DNA from: Polynucleobacter sp. AP-Sving-400A-A2
GTDB taxonomy: Bacteria; Pseudomonadota; Gammaproteobacteria; Burkholderiales; Burkholderiaceae
Length of the DNA stretch: 64,000 bases
NCBI RefSeq assembly: GCF_018688155.1
Contig: NZ_CP061312.1
Coordinates: 310,001-374,000, forward strand
Direction: 5' to 3'
The notes beneath the pieces were generated by a model that saw nothing but the letters and a program-made list of their open reading frames with translations, searched no databases and was not told where the DNA came from. Below are positions 52,263 to 61,596 of the stretch, piece by piece. Both the position numbers and the translations under genes were made by a program. The number at the start of each line of letters is the position of its first letter. Position 1 is the first letter of the stretch.

Positions 52263-55200
52263 ATGATGATTGAAAAAATTGTTCGCCTTTCACTACAACA
52301 GCGTTTATTAGTTGTCATCATTGCGCTGGTCTTGTTTGTTGCAGGCTTACTGGCAACAAAACGCTTATCGGTTGATGCCTTTCCGGATGTGACTAACGTT
52401 CAGATTCAGATTGCAGCGAAAGCCCCAGGGCGATCTCCAGAAGAAGTTGAGCGTTTTGTAACGGTACCGATTGAGTTAAGTATGACGGGCTTGCCCGGCT
52501 TAACAGAGATGCGTTCACTCAATCGTAATGGCCTATCAGTGATTACATTGGTCTTTACAGAAAAGACCGACCTCTACTTTGCAAGACAGCTGGTTACAGA
52601 GCGTTTAATTGAGGTGGCTTCTGCAATGCCAGTCGGGATTACTCCTGTAATGGCGCCGCCGTCGACTGGTTTGGGAGAAATCTATCAATACACGCTCGAT
52701 CACCCTTCCGATGGTGATAGGCAGTTGACAGTTGAGGAGCTTGAGGAGCGTCGTACGATTCAGGATTGGGTGGTGCGTCCGATGTTGCGCTCAATTTCTG
52801 GTGTTGCTGAGATTAATACGCAAGGTGGATACGCTCGCGAATATCAAGTCTTGGTAAACCCCGAAAGATTACGCCACTATCAAGTGGGTCTTCGAGATAT
52901 CTATGAGGCACTTGCCAGAAATAATGCGAACTCCGGCGGTGGGCAGCTGCCTACCTATGCAGAGCGCTATCTGATCCGTGGCGTGGGTCTGATCACCAAG
53001 CCTGAGGACATTGGAAAAATCATTCTCAAGGAAGTCAAAGGCATTCCGGTCTACGTTAGGAATGTGGCTGAAGTCACTATCGGAAGTGAAATTCGGCAGG
53101 GCGCTGCGATTAAGAATGGCTATACCGAAAGTGTGGCTGGCATCATTCAAATGATCCGTGGTGGTAATGCGCGCGAAGTTGTTAATCGTATCAAGCTCAA
53201 AGTAGCCGAGATTAATGAGGGCAAGTTATTGCCTGACGGACTCCAAATTGTGCCGTTTTACGATCGCACAGATCTTGTCAATGCAGCGATGTTTAATGTC
53301 GCCAAGGTATTGATTGAAGGCGTCATTCTCGTAGTCATCCTGCTATTTTTATTCTTGGGTGATGTCCGCTCCTCCCTGATTGTGGTGGCGACTTTAATTC
53401 TGACGCCCTTATTGACCTTCTTGGTGATGAACCGTTACGGTATCTCTGCCAACCTCATGTCTCTTGGAGGCCTTGCGATTGCGATCGGCATTATGGTGGA
53501 TGGATCTGTAGTGGTGGTAGAAAATACCTTTGCCAAGTTGGGCGAAAGGCTCAAAATGGGCGAGTCGAAGATTCGTATTATTTTAGAGGCTGCTACTGAG
53601 GTTGGTACACCAGTCTTGTTTGGTGTTGGCATCATTATTTTGGTTTTCATGCCGCTTCTTTCCTTGGAAGGCATGGAAGGAAAAATGTTTGCGCCCATGG
53701 CGATTACGATTGCCATCGCATTAACCATCTCCCTCATTCTTTCATTTACCTTGTCACCAGTCTTGTGCTCTTACGTTCTGAAAGGCGGGAGCGAAGATGA
53801 CACAAAAATTGTAGCTCGCTTGCGTGCCCCGTATGAGCGCTGGTTGCATTGGTGTCTTGCCAATCCCAAATTGGTTGTTAAAAGATCTTTGATGGGATTA
53901 GTTGCTAGCATCATTGGATTTACCTTACTTGGAAAGGCATTTATTCCAGTGATGCAGGAGGGTTCGATTACGCCAGTCATTATTCGTGCCCCGAATATTT
54001 CTTTAGATGAATCGATTAAGCTGGAGTTTGAGGCGATCAAACGCATCATGACCATCCCAGATGTGAAGATGGCGGTATCTCGTTTAGGTAAGGGTGAGTC
54101 TCCCGCAGATCCAGGTCAGCCTAATGAATCCGATCCGATCGTGACCCTAAAGCCTATAGGCGATCGTAAGTTTAGTCAGGAAGAAATTGCCCAGCAAATC
54201 CGTGACAAGCTAAAAACTTTGCCGGGTATTGAGCTCTCTATTTCCCAGCCAATTGCAGCACGTGTTGATGAAATGGTCTCCGGAGTTCGCTCACAGGTAG
54301 CCATCAAAATTTTTGGCGATGATCTAGTTACCCTGCAAAAGCTAGGTGGCCAAATTAGTCAGATCCTGACCAAAATGAAGGGTAGTAATGACTTGCGTAT
54401 TGAGCAGGCTTCTGGGCAAAATTACTTAAATATCACTATTAATCGTGATGCAATTGCCCGCTATGGAATTAATGTTTCTGATGTCAACGATGTGATTGAA
54501 ACTGCGATTGGCGGCAAGCAAGCCAGCACTGTGTATGAGGGTGAGAGACGGTTCCCCTTGCTATTGCGTTATCCAGCCCCTTACCGAGATAACGTAGATG
54601 CAATCAGTAATATTATTTTGCATTCTCCAGATGGTGCTCAAGTGCTATTGCGCGACCTAGCAGATATTGCTCTTGTCGATGGCCCAGCACAAATTTCTCG
54701 AGAGTCTGGCAAGCGACGTTTAGTCGTGGGTGTAAACGTTGATGGGCGAGATCTCGGCGGCTTTGTTAAAGAAGCGCAAGAGTTGATTGCTAAACAAGTA
54801 GAGCTTCCACAAGGCTACTCACTACAGTGGGGCGGCCAGTTTGAAAATATGGAAAGGGCGATGGCGCGTCTAATGATCATTATTCCGCTAACCATCTTGG
54901 CAATCTATTTCCTACTCTTCATGCTCTTCAAGTCATTGCGCCTAGCTGGATTGATTATTTTGGTCTTACCATTTGCCTCTATAGGCGGTGTATTTGGTTT
55001 ATTTATATCCGGCGAGTATCTATCGGTACCAGCGGCGGTTGGGTTTATTAATCTTTGGGGTATTGCGGTACTTAATGGTGTGGTGCTGATTTCATTCATT
55101 AAGCAATTACGTGAAGACGGTTACTCTATGGAGGATGCACTATTACATGGCTGTGGCCATCGCTTCAGGCCAGTCATGATGACTGCTTCGGTTGCGATGT

Positions 55201-55361
55201 TGGCTTTGGTACCCATGCTATTTTCTGGTGGTCCAGGTTCCGAGGTGACGCGCCCGCTAGCAGCCGTGGTGATCTCGGGTTTGATCACCTCAACCGCATT
55301 AACATTACTGGTACTCCCAGTCTTATATAGATGGTTTGAAGATAAAGAGGTGGAAGCATGA
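52263..55361 (+). CDS. Heavy-metal RND transporter (CusA/CzcA family)
   Basis: A 1032-residue inner-membrane proton antiporter with twelve segments and two large periplasmic domains. Starts LSLQQRLLVVIIALVLFVAG. The TM4 proton-relay motif is AIAIGIMVDGSVVVVEN (near 405), which keeps one Asp and the Glu but lacks the first Asp of the Zn/Co/Cd type, so it is nearer to the CusA-like or unspecific heavy-metal group. Likely exports a metal cation from the periplasm. No sensor-kinase or MerR gene is adjacent. Confidence 0.92.
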   Translation: MMIEKIVRLSLQQRLLVVIIALVLFVAGLLATKRLSVDAFPDVTNVQIQIAAKAPGRSPEEVERFVTVPIELSMTGLPGLTEMRSLNRNGLSVITLVFTEKTDLYFARQLVTERLIEVASAMPVGITPVMAPPSTGLGEIYQYTLDHPSDGDRQLTVEELEERRTIQDWVVRPMLRSISGVAEINTQGGYAREYQVLVNPERLRHYQVGLRDIYEALARNNANSGGGQLPTYAERYLIRGVGLITKPEDIGKIILKEVKGIPVYVRNVAEVTIGSEIRQGAAIKNGYTESVAGIIQMIRGGNAREVVNRIKLKVAEINEGKLLPDGLQIVPFYDRTDLVNAAMFNVAKVLIEGVILVVILLFLFLGDVRSSLIVVATLILTPLLTFLVMNRYGISANLMSLGGLAIAIGIMVDGSVVVVENTFAKLGERLKMGESKIRIILEAATEVGTPVLFGVGIIILVFMPLLSLEGMEGKMFAPMAITIAIALTISLILSFTLSPVLCSYVLKGGSEDDTKIVARLRAPYERWLHWCLANPKLVVKRSLMGLVASIIGFTLLGKAFIPVMQEGSITPVIIRAPNISLDESIKLEFEAIKRIMTIPDVKMAVSRLGKGESPADPGQPNESDPIVTLKPIGDRKFSQEEIAQQIRDKLKTLPGIELSISQPIAARVDEMVSGVRSQVAIKIFGDDLVTLQKLGGQISQILTKMKGSNDLRIEQASGQNYLNITINRDAIARYGINVSDVNDVIETAIGGKQASTVYEGERRFPLLLRYPAPYRDNVDAISNIILHSPDGAQVLLRDLADIALVDGPAQISRESGKRRLVVGVNVDGRDLGGFVKEAQELIAKQVELPQGYSLQWGGQFENMERAMARLMIIIPLTILAIYFLLFMLFKSLRLAGLIILVLPFASIGGVFGLFISGEYLSVPAAVGFINLWGIAVLNGVVLISFIKQLREDGYSMEDALLHGCGHRFRPVMMTASVAMLALVPMLFSGGPGSEVTRPLAAVVISGLITSTALTLLVLPVLYRWFEDKEVEA

Positions 55362-55681
55362 TGGAATTGAAGGCGGTTATTCGCCCAAATAAGTTAGCTG
55401 CTCTCCGAACAGCATTACTAGAAACCCCAGGTTTTCCGGGAATGACTGTGACTAAGGTTGAAGGCTGTAGCGCTCCCAATCGAACAGCTAAATTCAATAT
55501 TAAAGATGAGTTAACAGACTACTCGGCAAAAGTGAAGATTGAAATTGTTTGTAATGATGAGATTGCAGAAGTCCTGATGGACCGTATCGTGACTATTTGC
55601 CAAACAGGCCAAGTTGGGGATGGTGTAGTTTGGTGCACTGAGGTTCCGAAGGCTTTCTTCATCTCTAAGACTTCTGTATAG
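55358..55681 (+). CDS. PII-like protein of the metal-efflux operon (PII-NG type)
   Basis: A 107-residue protein with the PII ferredoxin-like fold: MELKAVIRPNKLAALRTALLE at the start, GMTVTKVEGCSAPNR instead of the usual T-loop, VKIEIVCNDEIAEVLMDRIVTIC and GQVGDGVVWCTEVPKAF near the C-terminus. The T-loop Tyr that is uridylylated in GlnB is absent. PII-NG proteins are known to cluster with CusA-type pumps. It overlaps the RND gene by 4 bp (ATGA), so coupling is tight. It may sense metal or nucleotide state. Confidence 0.8.
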   Translation: MMELKAVIRPNKLAALRTALLETPGFPGMTVTKVEGCSAPNRTAKFNIKDELTDYSAKVKIEIVCNDEIAEVLMDRIVTICQTGQVGDGVVWCTEVPKAFFISKTSV

Positions 55682-55755
55682 CTATTCTCTTCAATTCTTC
55701 GGTATGATGTTTTGGGTAAGTTGCTAAATTATTACCAATCATTTTGGAGATTGTT

Positions 55756-56154
55756 TTGAAAAATATCATCGATCGCATTGATCACATTGTTCTGACCGTA
55801 ACTGATATTGAGCTCACGACTCAGTGGTATGAAAAAGCCTTGGATTTTGAGCGCGAGTTTTTTACTGGTCCAGAAGGGCAGCCAAGGTATTCATTGCGTT
55901 TCGGACAATTAAAAATCAATCTTCAGGATAAAAATACTGAAACACCTACCAAGGCTAAAGTCCCCACGATTGGTTCAGGAGACTTTTGTCTTATTTCAGC
56001 AATTCCCTTAGATGACTTTATCGCGCATCTTCAGAAGCATGCTATTACTATCGATGTTGGGCCTGTGCCAAGGCGAGGTGCCCTTGGCCCTATTCGTTCA
56101 GTCTACTTGCGTGACCCCGACAATAATCTCGTAGAGGTTGCTGAGTACGTCTAG
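55756..56154 (+). CDS. VOC-family (glyoxalase/dioxygenase fold) protein
   Basis: A 132-residue protein. The TTG at 55756 with GGAG seven bases upstream begins MKNIIDRIDHIVLTVTD; a TTG at 55744 lacks an SD. Metal-ligand positions: His in RIDHIVLTV, Glu in the C-terminal NLVEVAEYV. These fit VOC enzymes resembling lactoylglutathione lyase-like or virulence-protein-type members. The 3' end overlaps the convergent dehalogenase. Confidence 0.78.
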   Translation: MKNIIDRIDHIVLTVTDIELTTQWYEKALDFEREFFTGPEGQPRYSLRFGQLKINLQDKNTETPTKAKVPTIGSGDFCLISAIPLDDFIAHLQKHAITIDVGPVPRRGALGPIRSVYLRDPDNNLVEVAEYV

Positions 56155-56843
56155 TGTTGCTCTGGATCCGATGCGCCTAACTGGCGTGCAAGATCCAGAA
56201 AATCTTTTGCATGGTAGTTGGTAAATTGCTCGACATGCAGATCATTGCGCAAATGATTTTTACCAAACTCTAGTGGGCGCTCAATAAAGGCTGTTTGTAA
56301 CCCACAGGCATGGGCAGCCTCTAGATCGTCCTTATGGGCTGCTACCAACATGACTTCCTCGGAGGAAAGATTGAAGATGTCCGCTACGCCCAAATAGGTT
56401 TCTGGATCTGGTTTGTAGTGACGGAAAACTTCAGCTGAAAGAATTAAGTCCCAAGGCAAACCTGCGTTTTTTGCCATATTGGCTAATAAGCCCATATTGC
56501 CATTTGAGAGAGTGACGATCGTGAACTGACTTTTGAGCTGATGTAGACCTTCAACAGCCTCAGGCCATGGATTAAGTCGATGCCAAACCAGGTTGAGATG
56601 CTGTATTTGATTTTCAGATAAAGAGTGGATTTGAAATGTCTTGAGAACATCAATCTTGGTCCAGGGTAGTTCACCAGACCGTACCCGAGCCATCGCTGGC
56701 CTGTAACCTTGCCGCCAGGCCGTAGCAAAGGCATCGGGATCAACCGGAAGCCCCAGTCGAGCGACCTCGGCGGCTATGGAGCCATGCCAGTCAACCACTG
56801 TGCCAAAAACATCAAACGCTAGTACCTTGGGTGCTTTATTCAT
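56151..56843 (-). CDS. Haloacid dehalogenase-type hydrolase (HAD, type II)
   Basis: A 230-residue HAD enzyme. Motif I is AFDVFGTVVDWH with the nucleophile Asp; motif II is TLSNGNMG near 112; Lys is in FRHYKPDPETYLGVA near 150; motif III is VAAHKDDLEAAHACG near 175. This is the (S)-2-haloacid dehalogenase subgroup. Single gene. Confidence 0.85.
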   Translation of the reverse strand: MNKAPKVLAFDVFGTVVDWHGSIAAEVARLGLPVDPDAFATAWRQGYRPAMARVRSGELPWTKIDVLKTFQIHSLSENQIQHLNLVWHRLNPWPEAVEGLHQLKSQFTIVTLSNGNMGLLANMAKNAGLPWDLILSAEVFRHYKPDPETYLGVADIFNLSSEEVMLVAAHKDDLEAAHACGLQTAFIERPLEFGKNHLRNDLHVEQFTNYHAKDFLDLARQLGASDPEQH

Positions 56844-56964
56844 GAGGAAGATTCTTGCTTGCTATGGGGCTTTTGTCAAACAAGCAGCTCACGCATGAAT
56901 TGCTGGGAGTTGATAAAATGACCAATGCTCTTAAAAGGGTCATTGCGTCTAACAAGGATTAAAT

Positions 56965-59865
56965 ATGGGTGGTATTTCTCAGTGGGAGCAGCTCAACGTT
57001 GAGCTCACAGCGGCTCTTGGAAGCTCCGTTCATTTTGATACGGCTCATCAGGCAGTTTATGCCTCAGAGGCTTCTAATTACCGTCAAATTCCGATTGGGG
57101 TTGTGACTCCGAAAAATACCGAAGAATTTGTTAAAGGTATCGAGATTTGTCATCGCAATAAGGCTCCAGTACTCATGCGTGGCGCCGGCACCTCCATGAA
57201 TGGCCAGACGGTCAATAATGCGGTGGTCTTTGATATCTCCAAGTATTGCAACCATATTCTTTCCTTAGATCCAGTAGCTGGTAATGCGGTTGTTGAACCT
57301 GGTGTCATCTGTGATTCATTGCGTGATGCTGCTGAGTTGCATGGTTTAACTTTTGCGCCAGATCCTTCTACGCATAGTCGTTGTACCTTAGGCGGTATGG
57401 TGGCCAATAATTCTTGTGGCGCCCATTCAGTGATGGCTGGCAAGACACTGGAAAATACCGAAGCTTTAGAAATTCTGACTTACGACGGTGAGCGTTTTTG
57501 GATTGGCCCAACATCCGATCAAGAGTTACAAGAAATCATTGCTGCTGGTGGACGTAAGGGCCAGATCTATCAAGACTTGCTGACCTTACGTGATCGCTAT
57601 GCTGATCTCATTCGTGCGCGCTTTCCGAATATTAAGCGTCGCGTCTCTGGTTACAACTTAGATCAGCTGTTGCCGGAGAATGGATTTAACGTTGCCAAGG
57701 CTTTGGTCGGGACTGAGGGGACCTGTGCATTAACACTCGCTGCTAAGGTGAGATTAGTAAAGAGCCCTGCTAAACGCGTTGTGTTGGTATTGGGATTCGA
57801 AGATATTTATGTAGCAGGTGATGCTGTACCCGAGTATCAATCTTTTAACCCCATTGCAATCGAAGGCTTGGATTACAAAATCATTCGCGGCTTGCAAGAG
57901 CGTAATTTAGCAAAGGCGGAGATCGACTTATTGCCAGCCGGAAATGCTTGGGTAGTTGTGGAGTTCGGTGATGATACCGTTGAGGGCGCAATTACTCAGG
58001 CGGAAAAAGCACAGGCGTATTTCAAAACAAGAACTCAAGGCCCAATACCATCAACTTGGTTGGAGTCTGATCCATTAGTACAAAAGCGTATTTGGTCGAT
58101 TCGTGAAAATGGTGCATCTGCTACCCATCTATCTATTGATCCAAATTCTCCTGATCCAGTAGTGGGGTGGGAAGATGCTGCGGTTGATCCGGCTCGCTTG
58201 GGCGAGTACCTGCGCGCTTTCCAGAAATTAGTGGACTCTTACGAGTATGAAACTTCGCTTTATGGACACTTTGGTGATGGGTGTATTCATGCGCGCATTA
58301 CCTTTAACTTCCGATCTGCAGAAGGCGTTGCTAAATTTAGATCCTTTATTCGCGATGCGGCAACCTTAGTGGTTGCATTTGGTGGTTCGCTCACAGGCGA
58401 GCATGGTGACGGTCAGGCCAGAGCAGAATTTCTCCCCATCATGTTCGGAGAAGAGTTGATGGGTGCGATGCATGAGTTCAAGCGCATCTGGGATCCTCAA
58501 AATAAACTCAACCCTGGCAAAGTGGTTCACCCTTACCGTGTGGATGAGAATCTGCGCATGGGCCCAGAATACAAAATCGTCAATATCAAGACACGTTTGA
58601 ATTTCTTGAGCCAAGAGGGTAACGGCTTCCAGAGGGCGGTTGAACGGTGCGTTGGTATGGGTAAGTGCCGTAGTGAAAAAGTAGGCACGATGTGCCCAAG
58701 TTATCGGGCTACAAAAGAAGAGCGTTTCTCCACTCGTGGACGCTCACGCCTCTTTTGGGAAATGATTCAGGGTGAAGTCATTCAAGATGGCTGGGAAAGC
58801 AAGGAGCTTAAAGAGGCTCTAGATACCTGCCTCTCTTGTAAAGGTTGTAAGAGTGACTGTCCAGCCCACGTTGATATGGCTTCTTATAAAGCCGAGTTCT
58901 TGTCCCACTATCACGAGACCAATAGTAGGCCTCGTCAAGCCCTGACCATGGGTCGCATTGGCGACTGGGCGCCGTTGGCAAGCAAGTTCTCTTGGTTGAT
59001 TAATGGGGTCATGCAAACGCCTGTGATCTCTACTTTTGCTAAATGGGTTGGTGGCGTAGCGCAAGAGCGTAGTCTGCCCAAGTTTGCGAGCCAGTCCTTT
59101 AGAGAGCAATTTAAGCCATCAAAGAATGCCAGCATTGGTCAGAAAAAAGTGATTCTTTGGGTGGATACATTCTGCGAGCATTTTCATCCAGAGGTTGCTA
59201 ATGCAGCAGTTGAAGTACTTGCTCATGCAGGCTTTGAGGCGACCTTGCCAAAAACGCCTTTATGTTGCGGACGTCCTTTATACGACTTCGGTTATCTGGA
59301 TCTTGCCAAGCAGAAGCTAGAGAAAATTCTAGATGCAATCGGCAGTGAGATTAATGAAAATCCCAATTCTCCGATCGCAGTCGTTGGTCTTGAGCCAGGC
59401 TGTATGTCGGTATTTAAAGATGAATTGCTGAAGTTTTTCCCGCATGATCCAAGGGCAACTCTTTTAGCATCGAGTAGCTATTTATTAGGGGATTTCTTGC
59501 ATGAGCAAGGCTATACTCCGCCACCACTAGACTGCAATGTTTTGGTCCACTCACATTGCCATCAGAAATCACTATTTGGCACTAAGGGTGATGTAGCGCT
59601 GCTGGCTGCTTTGGGCGCTAAAGCAAACTTTATTGATAGCGGTTGCTGCGGTATGGCAGGCTCATTTGGATTTAATCCAGAGCATGTCGGGATATCCAAA
59701 GCGGTTGGCGAACTCGTGTTGCTGCCAGCAATTCGGGCTGCCGAGCAAGAGACCATCATTCTGACTAATGGCTTTAGTTGTAGAGAGCAGATTGAGCAAG
59801 AGACTGGGCGTAAGGTCAAGCATTTGGCTGAGTTGTTGCTGATGGCTCATCGATCTGAAATATAG
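56965..59865 (+). CDS. FAD-linked oxidase fused to Fe-S/CCG domain (GlcD-GlcF-like, D-lactate or 2-hydroxyacid dehydrogenase type)
   Basis: A 966-residue fusion. The FAD_binding_4 domain (residues 30-200; RGAGTSMNGQTVNNAV, GGMVANNSCGAHS) is followed by the FAD-oxidase C-terminal domain to about 540. A 4Fe-4S domain follows (CVGMGKCRSEKVGTMCPSY near 555; CLSCKGCKSDCPAHVDM near 615). Two cysteine-rich CCG domains follow (TPLCCGRPLYD near 770; SGCCGMAGSFGFN near 895). Similar to YdiJ-type D-2-hydroxyacid or D-lactate dehydrogenases that reduce quinone. The fusion of subunits is known for this class. Confidence 0.87.
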   Translation: MGGISQWEQLNVELTAALGSSVHFDTAHQAVYASEASNYRQIPIGVVTPKNTEEFVKGIEICHRNKAPVLMRGAGTSMNGQTVNNAVVFDISKYCNHILSLDPVAGNAVVEPGVICDSLRDAAELHGLTFAPDPSTHSRCTLGGMVANNSCGAHSVMAGKTLENTEALEILTYDGERFWIGPTSDQELQEIIAAGGRKGQIYQDLLTLRDRYADLIRARFPNIKRRVSGYNLDQLLPENGFNVAKALVGTEGTCALTLAAKVRLVKSPAKRVVLVLGFEDIYVAGDAVPEYQSFNPIAIEGLDYKIIRGLQERNLAKAEIDLLPAGNAWVVVEFGDDTVEGAITQAEKAQAYFKTRTQGPIPSTWLESDPLVQKRIWSIRENGASATHLSIDPNSPDPVVGWEDAAVDPARLGEYLRAFQKLVDSYEYETSLYGHFGDGCIHARITFNFRSAEGVAKFRSFIRDAATLVVAFGGSLTGEHGDGQARAEFLPIMFGEELMGAMHEFKRIWDPQNKLNPGKVVHPYRVDENLRMGPEYKIVNIKTRLNFLSQEGNGFQRAVERCVGMGKCRSEKVGTMCPSYRATKEERFSTRGRSRLFWEMIQGEVIQDGWESKELKEALDTCLSCKGCKSDCPAHVDMASYKAEFLSHYHETNSRPRQALTMGRIGDWAPLASKFSWLINGVMQTPVISTFAKWVGGVAQERSLPKFASQSFREQFKPSKNASIGQKKVILWVDTFCEHFHPEVANAAVEVLAHAGFEATLPKTPLCCGRPLYDFGYLDLAKQKLEKILDAIGSEINENPNSPIAVVGLEPGCMSVFKDELLKFFPHDPRATLLASSSYLLGDFLHEQGYTPPPLDCNVLVHSHCHQKSLFGTKGDVALLAALGAKANFIDSGCCGMAGSFGFNPEHVGISKAVGELVLLPAIRAAEQETIILTNGFSCREQIEQETGRKVKHLAELLLMAHRSEI

Positions 59866-60027
59866 TTAGTAGATACTCACTTTTATTAGCCATACATTCT
59901 AATAACTGTTAAGACCATTATTTAAAATTCTTAAAGATAGTCTAGATAAAGATAGAATAGTCGTCCAGCAGAAATATTGGAGCAATTAGCTTATTGTTTC
60001 ATTGCGCGATAGTTAAGGGAGTGAAAA

Positions 60028-60477
60028 ATGGTCTTCAAAAAATCACAGTCTATTAAGTTTCTACAGCCCACAATGGAGTCCTTTGAAACAATAGTAGGGC
60101 CAGCTACTGAGGTTCATGGGCGAATTGTTGCGAATGAAAGTTTACGCATTGATGGTCGCGTAGTTGGGAACATAGAATCACGCCAAGGAAAAAACGTGAG
60201 CATTGCTCTCGGACGCACTGGTGTTGTGCAAGGCGATATCAATGCTTTTAGGGTGCTAGTTGCGGGACGAGTTGAGGGTAATATTTATGCCACTGAGCGC
60301 GTGGAATTGCATGAGGGGGCAGAAGTCCGTGGAGATATTACCTATGGCCAGCTCGGAATCGAGCATGGCGCTAAGTTAAACGGTTTAATGATTTCCAAAA
60401 GCAGTGATGAACCAGAGGGCGCAACTGATTCAACCGCAATTTTCCAGGCAAATTGGAATAAAATTAAAAGTCAGTAA
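60028..60477 (+). CDS. Bactofilin A (polymer-forming cytoskeletal protein)
   Basis: A 149-residue bactofilin. The right-handed beta-helix core is seen as repeats of G-x-[VI]-x-G-x-[IV] (IVGPATEVHGRIVANESLRIDGRVVGNIES, GVVQGDINAFRVLVAGRVEGNIYATERVELHEGAEVRGDITYGQLGIEHGAKLNG) with unordered ends. Bactofilins assemble into nucleotide-free filaments that position cell-wall enzymes or polar structures. First in the cluster; followed by a terminator. Confidence 0.87.
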   Translation: MVFKKSQSIKFLQPTMESFETIVGPATEVHGRIVANESLRIDGRVVGNIESRQGKNVSIALGRTGVVQGDINAFRVLVAGRVEGNIYATERVELHEGAEVRGDITYGQLGIEHGAKLNGLMISKSSDEPEGATDSTAIFQANWNKIKSQ

Positions 60478-60502
60478 TTTGTGAGTGCCTGCCCATAGTG
60501 CT

Positions 60503-60535
60503 CAAAAGATCCTTACAAGAAGGGATCTTTTGTCT
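60503..60535. terminator. Intrinsic terminator between convergent bactofilin genes
   Basis: Stem CAAAAGATCC (60503-60512) with GGATCTTTTG (60523-60532). Confidence 0.82.
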
Positions 60536-60546
60536 AAAACCTGTAT

Positions 60547-60951
60547 TTATTCGGTATCGCTAATCTCATCTTTCGGCTGAATGTCAGCTTCAGTATGATG
60601 ACTGACAGAAGATACGGGGGCATCAATTAAGCGTAGCTCACCACTAAGCTTTGCTCCTTTTTCTACGCTCATTTCAGCATATTGTGTAAGACCAGTGATT
60701 TTTGCACTGGATCGAACATTCAAGTGATTCGTGACATTAAGACCTTGGGTAACTTCACCGCGGACTTCCACAACTTCGGCGTTGATTCTTCCATTAACAA
60801 TTCCTGAGGTGTCAACCAAGACTTCTTTGGTATTCAGTTCACCTTCCACAAGGCCTGCGACCACTGCCATTTCTGGTACCTCAAAGGTGCCCCTGACAAT
60901 GACCCCTTCGCCTACAAAAAGTGAACCCTTAGGATTGTTATCTGCCATCAT
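60547..60951 (-). CDS. Bactofilin B, leftward
   Basis: A 134-residue bactofilin with the same repeat pattern (GVIVRGTFEVPEMAVVAGLVEGELNTKEVLVDTSGIVNGRINAEVVEVRGEV...). Its core is a shorter beta-helix and its C-terminus is acidic. It is convergent with bactofilin A and divergent from a downstream small membrane-protein gene. It may copolymerise with the others. Confidence 0.82.
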   Translation of the reverse strand: MMADNNPKGSLFVGEGVIVRGTFEVPEMAVVAGLVEGELNTKEVLVDTSGIVNGRINAEVVEVRGEVTQGLNVTNHLNVRSSAKITGLTQYAEMSVEKGAKLSGELRLIDAPVSSVSHHTEADIQPKDEISDTE

Positions 60952-61053
60952 ATTTCCTGAATAAGTTAGTACTAGCTAATAATATAACAATACTAACAAC
61001 TTATATGGAAGCTCAGAGGGCCGTGACACTGTCTGAGCTATCAGAATAAAAAG

Positions 61054-61401
61054 TTAATCTTTGGTGCTTGTAGGGATGGATAGTTCCGCAAACTGATCCT
61101 TTAAATTCTTAAGAGTAAGGATTTTGCTCTCAATCATGGGGAGCTGGGTCTGAAATGTTTGGATTTTCTGCTGGTAGATGAGTTCTAAATCATCCATCTC
61201 CTTGCGGGAAATGGCCCCCCCCATTTGTTTTGCCATTTCGGGATTAAAGCGGATTGCCACCCTAAAGCCAAAAAAATGAATACTCATGCCAATCAGAATA
61301 AATACGCTAAAGGATAAAAGCGCAATCTTAATAACGGTTTTGCGGGTAATTTTTATCTGCTTCATAGATGAAGTAGACCCAGAAATCCAAATTAACTGCA
61401 T
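61054..61401 (-). CDS. Hypothetical membrane-anchored coiled-coil protein
   Basis: A 115-residue protein with an N-terminal membrane segment (about residues 22-40) after a short basic cytoplasmic end, then a helical coiled coil (EMDDLELIYQQKIQTFQTQLPMIESKI). ATG 61399-61401 has SD GAGGG; an internal ATG at 61363-61365 lacks one. Unknown family; possibly a partner of the bactofilin scaffold. Confidence 0.6.
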   Translation of the reverse strand: MQLIWISGSTSSMKQIKITRKTVIKIALLSFSVFILIGMSIHFFGFRVAIRFNPEMAKQMGGAISRKEMDDLELIYQQKIQTFQTQLPMIESKILTLKNLKDQFAELSIPTSTKD

Positions 61402-61596
61402 TTTTAGCCCTCAAATTATTATGGGTGGATTCTATCATTCCAGCGTATTAAGACTTTTTTCTTTTTAATAGGCTTATTTAAAGATAATTTGATACTATGC
61501 AATGTAATAAAATTAATGCTGTTTTCTGGGAAATATGGGATGTTTTGGATATTCAAGACGATTTGTGCGTTGCAATAATTTAATGGCGTTACAACA

